Source: an uncultured Croceitalea sp.
GTDB taxonomy: Bacteria > Bacteroidota > Bacteroidia > Flavobacteriales > Flavobacteriaceae
Direction of reading: 5' to 3'
NCBI GenBank assembly: GCA_947494805.1
Contig: CANLWK010000002.1
Span: forward strand, 124,001 to 188,000
DNA: 64,000 bases
A program made the position numbers and the translations under genes. The notes under the pieces were generated by a model. That model was given only the letters and a program-made list of their open reading frames with translations, ran no database searches and had not been told where the DNA came from. Below, one piece after another: positions 43,506-52,446 of the stretch (position 1 is its first letter; every line of letters starts with the position of its first letter).

Positions 43506-44705
43506 TTAGTTTTGGTCAATTTCTTCTACCCTGTTATCATCAAAGGCAGAAGGTAATAATTTAGGGATCAACTTAATAAAGATAGGCAATAAAACGGCAC
43601 CTCCCGGTAATAAAAAAATGGCCAATGACGGAATGCTCTTAAAGATGTCTAGCAGCTGTGATTGAATTTTTTTTCGCTCTTGTTCTTCTAAATCTTTGGT
43701 GGCAGACTTGGCTAAAAGTTGTACCAATTCCCTACTCTCAGAAAGCTCTTTTTTAAGTCTCTTGCTATTTCTTAAAATTAATTTACTGACATTTTTGGTC
43801 ATGCCATCATAGAATTTTGAAGCCAAATTTACATCTTGTAAATAGGGTATTTTTTCTTGATTTTTTTCAAAGAAAAACTGCACATTTTTTAGTGCCGATT
43901 TTGCATCATTTTTAGTCTTGCCCAAGGCACTCAAAATCGTAAATATAAAAGCCGATTCTGAGTAGTCTAAATTGGCATCTTCCCAAACGGTCAAACAAGC
44001 AAAATCCAATAGATAATCTTTCTCGCACTCATTTAAATTGTTAGGAATCATTTGTAGATAAGACCCTTCAAACTCTGTTTCGTTCAAATCAACATAGGTC
44101 AATGACGACTCTAAAAGTTGCATCAGCTTCAGGTCATTTTCATTCTGCTTTTTAGAATACAGGCCATGATAAGCAAGATTTATGGTTATGTACTCCAATA
44201 AATGCGCATGTTCTGTCAGTGAAGGTATTTTGTTGAGATAGGCCCTAAAGATTAAAACGTCTACATATAACAATGAATTTGTTAGACTATTACCAATGGC
44301 CTTGCTAAAAACATTCCCATTGAGGTAGATACGAGACTCGATCAGTTTTTCAAGTTGGGCAACGGTCTTGCTACCAGAAAGAATTTTATTCAGAAAGGAT
44401 ATCCGGCCTACTTCCATCTCTTGATAATAAGTGAACACCGTATCTACAAAAACCTCGAAATCAGTATTTTCCATTTCAAAAACGTACGAAAAATAAAGTG
44501 CGGTAAGTAAATTGATCTTTGCTATTTCGTCTTCAGAAAGGGTGTGCTCGGGTTCAATGAACGAAGGAGCTTCAAGATGTATTCCATAGACAAAGCCGTG
44601 TTCAAGAAATTCCAAGTACAGTTCTTGATACGAACTATAGGTATAGGCCTTATTGTGTACAAGGGAGCCAAACTTATTGATCCAACCAGAGGCAGACGGG
44701 TTCAT
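43506..44705 (-). CDS. LETM1-related large helical protein
   Basis: This 399-residue mostly helical protein has no signal peptide. The C-terminal block (LLAKSATKDLEEQERKKIQS, SIPSLAIFLLPGGAVLLPIF) matches the LETM1-like ribosome-binding region and has a single hydrophobic segment. Bacteroidota proteins of this layout are often annotated as LETM1-related biofilm-associated proteins. The function is not known. Confidence 0.85.
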   Translation of the reverse strand: MNPSASGWINKFGSLVHNKAYTYSSYQELYLEFLEHGFVYGIHLEAPSFIEPEHTLSEDEIAKINLLTALYFSYVFEMENTDFEVFVDTVFTYYQEMEVGRISFLNKILSGSKTVAQLEKLIESRIYLNGNVFSKAIGNSLTNSLLYVDVLIFRAYLNKIPSLTEHAHLLEYITINLAYHGLYSKKQNENDLKLMQLLESSLTYVDLNETEFEGSYLQMIPNNLNECEKDYLLDFACLTVWEDANLDYSESAFIFTILSALGKTKNDAKSALKNVQFFFEKNQEKIPYLQDVNLASKFYDGMTKNVSKLILRNSKRLKKELSESRELVQLLAKSATKDLEEQERKKIQSQLLDIFKSIPSLAIFLLPGGAVLLPIFIKLIPKLLPSAFDDNRVEEIDQN

Positions 44706-44880
44706 TTATGGTATTTAGGACTCCAAAGAAACATAAAATATAAGACTTTGGCTACATCACCACTTTACCAAATTGATAAACTTCACTTTTGACTTTAAGA
44801 ATATTTTAACACTTAAAACCAAACCCACTATGGGTGGACTGCGTACGTAGGGCTGTAATAATCATTTAAAATCAAGAATA

Positions 44881-45573
44881 ATGAAAAAAACAACTAAGTA
44901 CGCAATTGGCTTCAGTATACTGCTTATGGCAACATTGGTGTTTATCGCTGCAGATCATATTGATGCGCCGGGCAGTATGGCAACCACGGCCGATATTGCA
45001 GATTATTTTGCGTTCGAACCTACCGAAGATTCTGATAACACCACATTTATTGTGGATTTACAGTCCAATGTTTTACCTGATTTGGCATATGGTACGTTTG
45101 ATGAAGATGTATTGACCGAAATCAACATTGACCTTGATGGCGATTTAATTGAAGATGCCGTGATACAGGCCATACCTCGCAACGATATCATGTATTTCTT
45201 TGGTCCCGCTGCGCCAAGTCAAACTGGCCTTTCAGGTACCGTGCTGGTCAATTCCCCTTTGGGTAGTGTCGCCATATCTGGCGCAACCGCAGTGACAGAA
45301 ACCACGGATTCAGGAGTAAAGCTTTTTGCGGGTCCAAGACAAGATCCTTTCTTTTTTGATTTCTTTCAATTCAATGCTGTAATTGACCCAGCAATAGATT
45401 CTGCGCCGGGAGGCTTTCTACCGCCAAGTGAGGCCACAGATACTTTTGATGGGGCCAATACAATGACCATTGCGGTTGAACTGCCAAATTCGCTTTTAGG
45501 AACTCCCACGGCTACGAATGCACTAGGTCTGACCGTTTACAATACTTGGATCACCACCAATAGAAAACAATAA
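44881..45573 (+). CDS. DUF4331-family exported protein, first gene
   Basis: This 230-residue protein has an N-terminal signal (KYAIGFSILLMATLVFIA) and the DUF4331 hallmark ADHIDAPGSMATTADIADYF directly after it. The rest is beta-rich, with a conserved PRQDPFFFDFFQFNA. The family is a secreted or periplasmic fold of unknown function. The next gene, 22 bp downstream, encodes a partner of the same type. Confidence 0.85.
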   Translation: MKKTTKYAIGFSILLMATLVFIAADHIDAPGSMATTADIADYFAFEPTEDSDNTTFIVDLQSNVLPDLAYGTFDEDVLTEINIDLDGDLIEDAVIQAIPRNDIMYFFGPAAPSQTGLSGTVLVNSPLGSVAISGATAVTETTDSGVKLFAGPRQDPFFFDFFQFNAVIDPAIDSAPGGFLPPSEATDTFDGANTMTIAVELPNSLLGTPTATNALGLTVYNTWITTNRKQ

Positions 45574-45594
45574 CAACAATTCAATTCAATATCA

Positions 45595-46359
45595 ATGAAA
45601 ACTAGTTTTATAAAATATACCCTAATGGCGTTAGCAACGATAACGCTTTTAGAATCTTGTAACAATGATGATGATGTAATGGCGCCCGAACAAATGGCCA
45701 CCTGTGATGATAACATAATGAACGGTGATGAGACCGGTGTTGATTGCGGAGGTTCTTGCAACCCATGCGAAACCATGGGAATGAATCCTGATTTTACTGG
45801 CACGTTCGTCCAAGTCGATTTTATGGGCCGCCCAGGAATAAATACGGTCTTAAGTGCAGATGGAGCCACCAAAGATGCCCATAACGTCGCATTGCCCTCT
45901 GAGATGGTAGCAATGTTCCAAACAGCTTTTGAAGCGCGCTTAGAACAGTACCATGATGTGTATGCCGCAAAGTTGGGCCTTGATCCTGCTGATGTGAATT
46001 ATGAAAACAATATTTTAGGCCTGGATGCTGTCACGGTAACCACTGTACTGGCTGCAGACGTATTGCAGGTTGCACCAGACTTGCCAACCACTTACTTTAA
46101 CCCTGGTACAGATTTTGACAATGACGGGCGAATTTTAGTGCCTGATGGTGATGAAGTTGCTCTTACTGGTAGAATGTTGAGTGATGATATCATTGACGTA
46201 TCACTGATTCTTTTGTTCGGTGGGGCAGAAGGAGACCGTTTTAGTGGTCAAGATGTTGATATGGACGGTACACCAGACTTACCGCGCCTTACATCAGATG
46301 GTGTAGGTCTGACGGCAGATATTCTGACCGACTTTCCATATATCGGAGATCCAGAATAG
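45595..46359 (+). CDS. DUF4331-type lipoprotein with Cys-rich linker
   Basis: This 254-residue protein has a lipoprotein signal ending in LESC. A Cys-rich linker (ATCDDNIMNGDETGVDCGGS) follows, with the D-GxETDxDCGG-type pattern seen in secreted Bacteroidota proteins. The C-terminal part resembles the second half of DUF4331 proteins (FMGRPGINTVL, AEGDRFSGQDVDMDGTPDLP, LTADILTDFPYIGDPE). Confidence 0.82.
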   Translation: MKTSFIKYTLMALATITLLESCNNDDDVMAPEQMATCDDNIMNGDETGVDCGGSCNPCETMGMNPDFTGTFVQVDFMGRPGINTVLSADGATKDAHNVALPSEMVAMFQTAFEARLEQYHDVYAAKLGLDPADVNYENNILGLDAVTVTTVLAADVLQVAPDLPTTYFNPGTDFDNDGRILVPDGDEVALTGRMLSDDIIDVSLILLFGGAEGDRFSGQDVDMDGTPDLPRLTSDGVGLTADILTDFPYIGDPE

Positions 46360-46376
46360 GCATTTTGCTATGAAGG

Positions 46377-46415
46377 AGAGCAGGGGAGGGAAACACAAAG
46401 TACCTCCCTTTTCTC
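46377..46415 (+). terminator. Possible hairpin between DUF4331 and TPR genes
   Basis: Nested complementary blocks GAGAG/CTCT and GGGAGG/CCTCCC frame a 13-base loop and are followed by a short pyrimidine tract. It may attenuate transcription into the TPR gene. Confidence 0.4.
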
Positions 46416-46442
46416 TAATATTCTTAAAACTATAAAACAATC

Positions 46443-47717
46443 ATGAAAAGAATCATATTTCCTTTGGCATTGTTGCTGTTGACGGCATGCCATACAAAAC
46501 AAGATCAGATTACGCAACAAGAAGATTACAATAACTATTTGGCCAGTAACCAGACAAAGACAACTTCAAGATTCTTTGAATTGTGGAACAGTAAAATCAA
46601 GCCTGACAGTCTACAACTACTCAGTTTTGGAAATGTTGCCAGCGAATACAACCGCTATTTTAAAGAGACGGGCGACATTACCTTTTTGAAACAAGCCGAA
46701 AAAGCCCTGACGAAGGCCGTAGAAATAGCCAATATCAATAAAGAAGGTTACTTAAGGGCCTTAGCGCGAAATTACATTTCACAACATCGATTTAAAGAAG
46801 CTTTAAGTTTAGCTGAAGAAGCACTGGCACTTAAAGGGGGCAAAAAAGAAACACACAGCTTGTTGTTCGATGTGCATATGGAACTCGGGAATTATTCAAA
46901 GGCAGAAGCCTATTTAGATAGCATTCGAAATCCGTCAGAGTTTGGTTATCTTATTCGTATCGCCAAATGGAATGACCACATCGGTGATTTAGAAACTACT
47001 ATTCGTTTTATGGAAAAGGCAATGCAAAAGGCAGAATCTTCAAAGAACAAGGGCCTGCGTATATGGTCATATTCGAACATTGCCGATTATTATGGGCATG
47101 CCGGTAAAATAAAGGAATCGTACGAAAATTATCTCAAGACCCTAAGATTAGATCCGTATAATGCCTATGCCAAAAAGGGTATTGCTTGGATTGTTTTTTC
47201 ACATGAGAAAAACCCTGACGAAGCCTTAAGAATATTGAATGCCGTAACCGAAAAGTATGGTGCCCCTGATTACTTTTTATTGAAAGCTGAAATTTCAGAT
47301 TTTCTAGATGATAGTAGTGGTTTTACACAAAACATGGATGCATTTTATAAAAAGGCCGAAGACAAGAATTATGGTGAAATGTACAACTCCCATAAAGTAC
47401 ATTTCTATTTGGACCATACCCGAGATACCGATAGAGCTTTACAGCTCGCTCTAAAAGAGGTGCAGAATAGACCCACCCCAGAATCTTACAATTTACTGGC
47501 AGCTACGTACTTAAAGATGCAGAAGTACAAAAATGCTTTAACAGTGGTCGAAAAACAAATCGCCGGTAAGACATTTGAACCTGCCATTTTATTGAATGCA
47601 GCTAAGGTGTATAAAGCTAATAATAGACTTGATAAAGTGAATGAAATAAAACCTGAGCTTATAAGTGCTGTTTATGAATTGGGTCCGTCGTCTGTAGCCA
47701 CGATAGCAAAGCTTTAG
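46443..47717 (+). CDS. TPR lipoprotein
   Basis: This 424-residue protein has a lipoprotein signal ending in LTAC. At least six TPR units follow (for example AEKALTKAVEIANINKEGYL, SYENYLKTLRLDPYNAYAKK, ESYNLLAATYLKMQKYKNAL). It is the third gene after two DUF4331-type genes and may scaffold them at the outer membrane. No catalytic domain is seen. Confidence 0.88.
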   Translation: MKRIIFPLALLLLTACHTKQDQITQQEDYNNYLASNQTKTTSRFFELWNSKIKPDSLQLLSFGNVASEYNRYFKETGDITFLKQAEKALTKAVEIANINKEGYLRALARNYISQHRFKEALSLAEEALALKGGKKETHSLLFDVHMELGNYSKAEAYLDSIRNPSEFGYLIRIAKWNDHIGDLETTIRFMEKAMQKAESSKNKGLRIWSYSNIADYYGHAGKIKESYENYLKTLRLDPYNAYAKKGIAWIVFSHEKNPDEALRILNAVTEKYGAPDYFLLKAEISDFLDDSSGFTQNMDAFYKKAEDKNYGEMYNSHKVHFYLDHTRDTDRALQLALKEVQNRPTPESYNLLAATYLKMQKYKNALTVVEKQIAGKTFEPAILLNAAKVYKANNRLDKVNEIKPELISAVYELGPSSVATIAKL

Positions 47718-47747
47718 ATTGTTTTGAAGTTTAGATTGGTTGTTTTT

Positions 47748-47787
47748 AAAAGTGTCCTGTCCCTTTTAGATGGGGCACTTTTTTTGA
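47748..47787 (+). terminator. Terminator after TPR gene
   Basis: AAAGTGTCC and the GGGGCACTT region pair imperfectly, and a run of seven T residues follows. Confidence 0.75.
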
Positions 47788-47795
47788 CCATAAAG

Positions 47796-48581
47796 TTATA
47801 AATCAATAAAGTTGTTCAACGCTAAGGTCCAATCATAATCTTTATAGGTCAGATCTACTCCCTTTATGGTAGCTATTATATCATGTTCATTGAGTATTCT
47901 TTTGACCCCTTTCTTTCCGCCGAAATCACCTCTAAACCAGCTGAACAATGAAGTCACTGCAACCGTATTTGTCCTTGCACTATAGTCTGACGAATTCTTT
48001 AAATAGGTCTTTGTGGCATTCGATAATTGTTCTTCAAGTCTTTCAGGGGTGTAAATGGCCACTGGGGGACAATCTTTGGCACCACAGTTAAGTGCAAAAT
48101 GCACCCTATAATCTCGTTTATTGACGCGCAGTTTACGTTCAAATTTATCAGGAAAGGCCTTTCTAAAATACCCAAGACCCAGTTCCCATTGTGATTTTCG
48201 AATGATACCGTGCTCAATTTTCGAAAATGATATCGTTTGTCCGGCCAATGGTATTTGTTCACGAGAAAAGAAATCACTTCTATCGTCGTAATATTCAGGA
48301 TGTTCCGTTAGAATCACCTGTATGTAGGCATTATAGATATTGAGCCAAAAAGCAAGTCGTTGTGTGTCAGAACCCAGAACTTTATCTAGTTCATCTATGG
48401 TCATATTGGCCAAAGTGTTTCGAATCTCCTCGGTATCCTCCCCCTTTTTCAATCTCAAGAGAAATTCTTCTGAAAGCACATTGTAATCTGTAGTCTCTGT
48501 ACTTTTCTTAAAGTTGACTTGTTTCACTTTACAGCAACTGCATAAGGTTAATAGACAAATGGCCAGTACGCTAGATCTCAT
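47796..48581 (-). CDS. DUF547 lipoprotein
   Basis: This 261-residue protein has a Cys-containing signal (LLTLCSCC). A DUF547 domain follows (LAFWLNIYNAYIQVILTEHP, IEHGIIRKSQWELGLGYF, VHFALNCGAKDCPPVAIYTP), including the conserved NCGAxxCP motif. DUF547 proteins have a predicted thiol-peptidase-like or transglutaminase-like fold, but activity is unproven. The gene is divergent from ompW. Confidence 0.9.
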   Translation of the reverse strand: MRSSVLAICLLTLCSCCKVKQVNFKKSTETTDYNVLSEEFLLRLKKGEDTEEIRNTLANMTIDELDKVLGSDTQRLAFWLNIYNAYIQVILTEHPEYYDDRSDFFSREQIPLAGQTISFSKIEHGIIRKSQWELGLGYFRKAFPDKFERKLRVNKRDYRVHFALNCGAKDCPPVAIYTPERLEEQLSNATKTYLKNSSDYSARTNTVAVTSLFSWFRGDFGGKKGVKRILNEHDIIATIKGVDLTYKDYDWTLALNNFIDL

Positions 48582-48740
48582 GAATCTCGATTCTTATTTT
48601 GAAACATTATCTGATGTTCGTGGCAGTTTTGTCGAGAAAAGGCTATCGTACTTTCAATCAATTGGTATGATTTATCGATGACGACTTCTATTGTATGTGA
48701 AGAGATGATAAACTTTAAGAAACAGCGATTATACAATCCA

Positions 48741-48783
48741 TGACAATCGTCATATGTCACGATGTTTTTGCGCTATAGTTTTG
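48741..48783 (+). promoter_or_regulatory. Class II promoter of ompW
   Basis: The operator TGACAATCGTCA (48741-48752) and a perfect TAnnTTTG element, TAGTTTTG (48776-48783), are exactly 33 bp apart centre to centre. The element ends 23 bases before the first ATG. This is the same architecture as in the stress island 32 kb away. Confidence 0.65.
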
Positions 48784-48805
48784 TCGAAATCTTAAAAACA
48801 ACACG

Positions 48806-49465
48806 ATGATGAAACGAACACTATTTTTTGTTATGGTAGCCTTTTTGGCCGTTTGTACGCTGACAACTGCGCAAGATACCAATGGAGCCATGGCCGATGA
48901 TTTCAGCAAATGGCAGTTTAGACTTAGAGGAATTGCGGTCTCACCTGACGAGAGTGCGACAATTGAAGCTATTGGTGGTGATGCCGATATTTCAACGGCG
49001 TTTGTACCCGAGTTGGACATAACGTACTTTTTTAATGAAAACTGGTCATTGGAGCTAATTTTGGCCACCGCAAAGCATGATGTAGAAGCTGTAGGCACCT
49101 CCCAAGGAGATTTAGACTTGGGGCATGTATGGTTACTGCCGCCAACCTTGACCGCCCAATACCATTTTACCGGAGGTGATTTGGTACCCTATTTAGGTGC
49201 GGGACCTAATCTCACCTTGTTCTATGGTGTTGATGAAGGGCCTGTTGCCGATGATATTGATTACGATACGTCGATTGGTTTTGCCCTGCAAGGTGGACTT
49301 GACTACATGCTTAACGACAAGTGGTTTTTGAACGTTGATCTCAAGAAGTTGTTCTTAAGTACGGATGCCACGATAAATGCGACCTCAGCATTGGGGGCAA
49401 CAGTAGGAGCAGAGGTAGATATTAATCCATGGATTTTCGGATTTGGTGTAGGCGTAAAGCTATAG
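48806..49465 (+). CDS. ompW: OmpW-family outer-membrane protein
   Basis: This 219-residue protein has a signal peptide (MKRTLFFVMVAFLAVCTLTT, allowing for two adjacent ATGs at 48806 and 48809). An eight-stranded barrel of the OmpW type follows, with FVPELDITYFFNENWSLELI, VWLLPPTLTAQYHFTGGDLV, PYLGAGPNLTLFYGV and a C-terminal aromatic-poor ending FGVGVKL. OmpW forms a narrow hydrophobic channel in the outer membrane, and E. coli ompW is controlled by FNR, which makes its Crp/Fnr-type operator here notable. Confidence 0.92.
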   Translation: MMKRTLFFVMVAFLAVCTLTTAQDTNGAMADDFSKWQFRLRGIAVSPDESATIEAIGGDADISTAFVPELDITYFFNENWSLELILATAKHDVEAVGTSQGDLDLGHVWLLPPTLTAQYHFTGGDLVPYLGAGPNLTLFYGVDEGPVADDIDYDTSIGFALQGGLDYMLNDKWFLNVDLKKLFLSTDATINATSALGATVGAEVDINPWIFGFGVGVKL

Positions 49466-49486
49466 GTCCAAATTGATATTGATTGG

Positions 49487-49520
49487 AAACCGTGCAAGGC
49501 TCAACTTTGCACGGTTTTTT
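49487..49520. terminator. Bidirectional terminator between ompW and acetyltransferase
   Basis: AACCGTGCAAG pairs with CTTTGCACGGTT, and a run of six T follows on the plus strand. The convergent stop codon at 49519 lies at its edge. Confidence 0.9.
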
Positions 49521-50076
49521 AGTTTTCAATGGTACGAATGACCCTGCATGGATTTCCTGCTGCGAAAACATCTTTTGGAATGTCTTTGGTAACTACGCTA
49601 CCGGCACCTATGACACTTCGGTCTCCTATGGTGACACCAGGGCAAATGGTCACATTACCTCCGATCCATACATCTTCACCTAGGGTTATTGGTTTGCCGA
49701 ACTCCGTTCCCGAGGCGCGCAGCTCTGCCTCAAGTGGATGCGTTGCTGTATACAACTGCACATTGGGTCCTAGCATGGTTCTATCACCTATAGTCACAGG
49801 AGTGACATCAAGTACGGTACAATTGAAGTTAAAAAACACTCTTTTTCCCAAATGGATATTTGTGCCATAATCACAATAGAAAGGCGGTTGCACAAAACAA
49901 CTTTTCCCCTGGTTCGGTATCAATACTTTGGCCAAGCGCTTGAGTTCTTTACCATTATCTGGCGTACAATCATTAAAGGCCTTAAGGGTCAACCGCGCTT
50001 GAATACGTGCTGAGACCAAGGTTTTATCCAAAGGGTTGTATGGTTGGCCCAATAGCATTTTGTCCTTTTCGGTCAT
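49519..50076 (-). CDS. Left-handed beta-helix acetyltransferase, Maa/NodL type
   Basis: This 185-residue protein has an N-terminal MAA-type cap (MTEKDKMLLGQPYNPLDKTL). Hexapeptide repeats follow (GKRVFFNFNCTVLDVTPVTI, GEDVWIGGNVTICPGVTIGD, AAGNPCRVIR). The family transfers acetyl groups to maltose or other sugars. Its start overlaps the end of the cysteine hydrolase gene by 4 bp. It is the last gene of the sigma-factor operon. Confidence 0.93.
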   Translation of the reverse strand: MTEKDKMLLGQPYNPLDKTLVSARIQARLTLKAFNDCTPDNGKELKRLAKVLIPNQGKSCFVQPPFYCDYGTNIHLGKRVFFNFNCTVLDVTPVTIGDRTMLGPNVQLYTATHPLEAELRASGTEFGKPITLGEDVWIGGNVTICPGVTIGDRSVIGAGSVVTKDIPKDVFAAGNPCRVIRTIEN

Positions 50077-50639
50077 AAGTGTGAAAGCAGATGTTCGGTG
50101 GTTATTACAGTTGCAAATTCTTCATTCAGACTGGCCAAAGAAGTTTGATGTACCAATTCGGCATCAAAGGTTTCACCATTGATGCCAACACGGTCAAAAG
50201 TAGCCGTTGCGTCCGCGATAAGAAAGGTTTCAAACCCCAGATTAGCAGCCATGCGAACACTTGTAGAAATACAATGATTTGTAGTAAGGCCTACAACTAC
50301 GACTGTTGAAATATCCAATTCTTTCAGTTGCTGTTCTAAACCCGTACCAATAAATGCGCTATTTACGTTTTTGGTAATGACCGTTTCATCTTTTTCAGGT
50401 TTGACCTCTTCTTTAATGTTGAAACCTGGTTTTGAAGAATGTAAAGGCGAATTATGGTTTTGAGAGCTATGTTTAACATGGAATATGGGCAATGCCAATG
50501 AGCGCCATTCTTGAAGTAATTTGGCGGCATTGTATTCAGCTCTAAGATTGTTTCTGTTTCCGCCATAGTAGTCCCAATCATCTAAGCCAAGCTGAATGTC
50601 GATCAATAAAAGAGCCGGTTTTTTCGAGTTTAGGTCCAT
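50073..50639 (-). CDS. Isochorismatase-family cysteine hydrolase
   Basis: This 188-residue protein has the catalytic triad of the isochorismatase-like fold: D14 (LLIDIQLGLD), K90 (TKNVNSAF) and C123 (GLTTNHCISTS). The substrate is unknown; nicotinamidase-like or amide hydrolase roles are typical. It has a one-base gap to the upstream GNAT gene and a 4-bp overlap with the downstream acetyltransferase. Confidence 0.92.
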   Translation of the reverse strand: MDLNSKKPALLLIDIQLGLDDWDYYGGNRNNLRAEYNAAKLLQEWRSLALPIFHVKHSSQNHNSPLHSSKPGFNIKEEVKPEKDETVITKNVNSAFIGTGLEQQLKELDISTVVVVGLTTNHCISTSVRMAANLGFETFLIADATATFDRVGINGETFDAELVHQTSLASLNEEFATVITTEHLLSHL

Positions 50640-50640
50640 A

Positions 50641-51087
50641 TCATATTTCGACTTTAAGTTGTTTCTCCATAATTACATAATGAATACCACCTTTTAAAAA
50701 TTGCTTGTCGGTTTTTTGCATTCCGAATTTCTCATAAAAATACGTTTTATCAGCTCTCGCATTACACCATAAAGATTCTAAAGACAGTTCAATTGTGGTT
50801 TTAAGAATGAATTGCAGTAAAACGGTACCATGACCTTTGCCTTGTTCTTGGCGTAATGTTGCAAATTTCCTGAACTGGGCATCGTTTCCGTCTATAAATA
50901 ATGAAATTACCGCAATCAATTTATCTTGTGAAAACAACCCAAAGTGTTGTCCCTGATCATCATTGGGCAGTTTGACATACGCAATGGGTTTGTTCGGCCA
51001 CATGACCTGATGTCTAATGGGCCATGTGTCGGCTGGTGAAATCTGTTTGATGAAAACATCTGTCGTGAGCTTATGGTCCAACGGCAC
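50641..51087 (-). CDS. GNAT acetyltransferase (ElaA-like)
   Basis: This 148-residue GNAT protein resembles the small ElaA/PhnO-like group: ADTWPIRHQVMWPNKPIAYV, FRKFATLRQEQGKGHGTVLL (acetyl-CoA loop) and DKTYFYEKFGMQKTD. The substrate is unknown. Its start overlaps the anti-sigma gene end by 17 bp. Confidence 0.88.
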   Translation of the reverse strand: MPLDHKLTTDVFIKQISPADTWPIRHQVMWPNKPIAYVKLPNDDQGQHFGLFSQDKLIAVISLFIDGNDAQFRKFATLRQEQGKGHGTVLLQFILKTTIELSLESLWCNARADKTYFYEKFGMQKTDKQFLKGGIHYVIMEKQLKVEI

Positions 51088-51874
51088 CTAGGGTATATAG
51101 TTGTTCTAAATTTGGACTTTCACTACCTCCTTCAGGTTCTAAAGTGATACCAAATGCCTCAGAATTATTGGCATTTTCCAGTTCAAAGACCGCTGTTCCA
51201 TTGGCAGCAAAATTGTCAAGTAGACCAATACTTGTTGGTGTTAAGGGGTCTAATTTCAGAGACCATACCTGATATGTGAATCCACTTGGTGGCTCGGGCA
51301 GTCCTTGTGCATCAACATAGACCTTTTGTGCAGCTTTGTTCCAATAGACCTTGGCATACGACTCAGGGGCCGCTTTTTGACCACCCAGAGCAATGACATT
51401 GATATCCTTTGCCCGAAGCGCATTCAACAGCTTCTCTTTTTCACTTTTCTCTACTATTGCCTGTTTGGCCTCATTCATCTGTTCCCTTAAGGTCTGTCGC
51501 TCTTGTTCTGTAATTTCAAGTTCGGTTTTAAGCGTGTTGTTTTCATTATATAGCTGAAAAAGGCCAATTGCAAATAAAACTGCTGCGGCCCAACCTACAT
51601 ATTGTAGCCAGGGTGTCCTCTTTTTTGAGCTTTCAGGGGTAAAGGGTATTACCTCGTTAATTGATTTGGAAATAGTGGTAAAAGCCTCTTTTGGCATTCC
51701 CGGCGAGGACGCCTCGGTCATTTGCAATATCGTAGCTTCAATGGCTTCGATTTCCTTTTGTATTTCAGGATGCTTAAGCGCATAGTGCTGCACCTCTAAG
51801 TTTTCTTCGGCACTTAACGTACCTGCTACGTAGAGTTCTAGAATTCCGGATGCTATGTACTTTTTTATATCCAT
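51071..51874 (-). CDS. Anti-sigma factor, RskA-like
   Basis: This 267-residue protein has an N-terminal anti-sigma domain (YIASGILELYVAGTLSAEEN, about 1-60). One membrane segment (about 93-110), a short coiled coil (EQERQTLREQMNEAKQ) and an extracytoplasmic RskA-like C-terminal domain (YAKVYWNKAAQKVYVDAQGL) follow. It holds the sigma factor encoded immediately upstream and would release it after regulated proteolysis. Its ATG directly follows the sigma-factor stop. Confidence 0.93.
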   Translation of the reverse strand: MDIKKYIASGILELYVAGTLSAEENLEVQHYALKHPEIQKEIEAIEATILQMTEASSPGMPKEAFTTISKSINEVIPFTPESSKKRTPWLQYVGWAAAVLFAIGLFQLYNENNTLKTELEITEQERQTLREQMNEAKQAIVEKSEKEKLLNALRAKDINVIALGGQKAAPESYAKVYWNKAAQKVYVDAQGLPEPPSGFTYQVWSLKLDPLTPTSIGLLDNFAANGTAVFELENANNSEAFGITLEPEGGSESPNLEQLYTLGAVGP

Positions 51875-52411
51875 TTATAAATTTCTGTTTTTTCTAATTT
51901 CAGAAATACAAGCTCTTATTCGTGTTTTTATGGTTCCGACCGGTTTTCCGAGTTCTTGGGCAGCTTCTTTTTGGGTATATCCCTTAAAGTATAACAAATC
52001 TATAAGAAGAATACACTTTGCTTTGAGGCCGTCAAGCAATGATTTTAATCCAATGGTGTCAATAGTATGGTTTAGGTCCTTTTCATATGTAAGGATATCT
52101 ACGAAAGAATCGGTTTGAAGGTTTTGTTTGTTGTTTTTGAACGATTTAGATCTAAGTTCATCGATTGCTGTGTTACGGGCGATGTTCAGTATCCAGGTAA
52201 AAAACCTTCCTTTTGAAGGATCATAGGTTTCAGACTTTTCCCAAATTTTGACAAAAACGTCTTGACAAAGTTCTTGTGAACGTTCTTTGTTCTTTATGAT
52301 GGTAAATATCACACCACATATGTTTTCAGAGTACATGGTGTACAGCGTCTCAAAGGCTTTCTTATCCTTCTTTTGAAACTGGGCTACAAGTATGTCGATA
52401 TTAACCGCCAT
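51875..52411 (-). CDS. ECF sigma factor, SigK-like
   Basis: This 178-residue ECF sigma factor has region 2 (KAFETLYTMYSENICGVIFT, QDVFVKIWEKSETYDPSKGR, FTWILNIARNTAIDELR) and region 4 (YFKGYTQKEAAQELGKPVGT, IKTRIR). The pairing with an RskA-like anti-sigma factor is typical. It opens a five-gene operon that also encodes a GNAT, an isochorismatase-like hydrolase and a sugar acetyltransferase, its likely co-regulated outputs. Confidence 0.95.
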   Translation of the reverse strand: MAVNIDILVAQFQKKDKKAFETLYTMYSENICGVIFTIIKNKERSQELCQDVFVKIWEKSETYDPSKGRFFTWILNIARNTAIDELRSKSFKNNKQNLQTDSFVDILTYEKDLNHTIDTIGLKSLLDGLKAKCILLIDLLYFKGYTQKEAAQELGKPVGTIKTRIRACISEIRKNRNL

Positions 52412-52446
52412 TATTGGCCTAAAGGTATGAAATGGTATATAGACTA

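Noticed and set aside
48578-48760. 60-codon minus-strand frame upstream of ompW
   Set aside because: It overlaps the ompW operator region and has no recognisable coding pattern.
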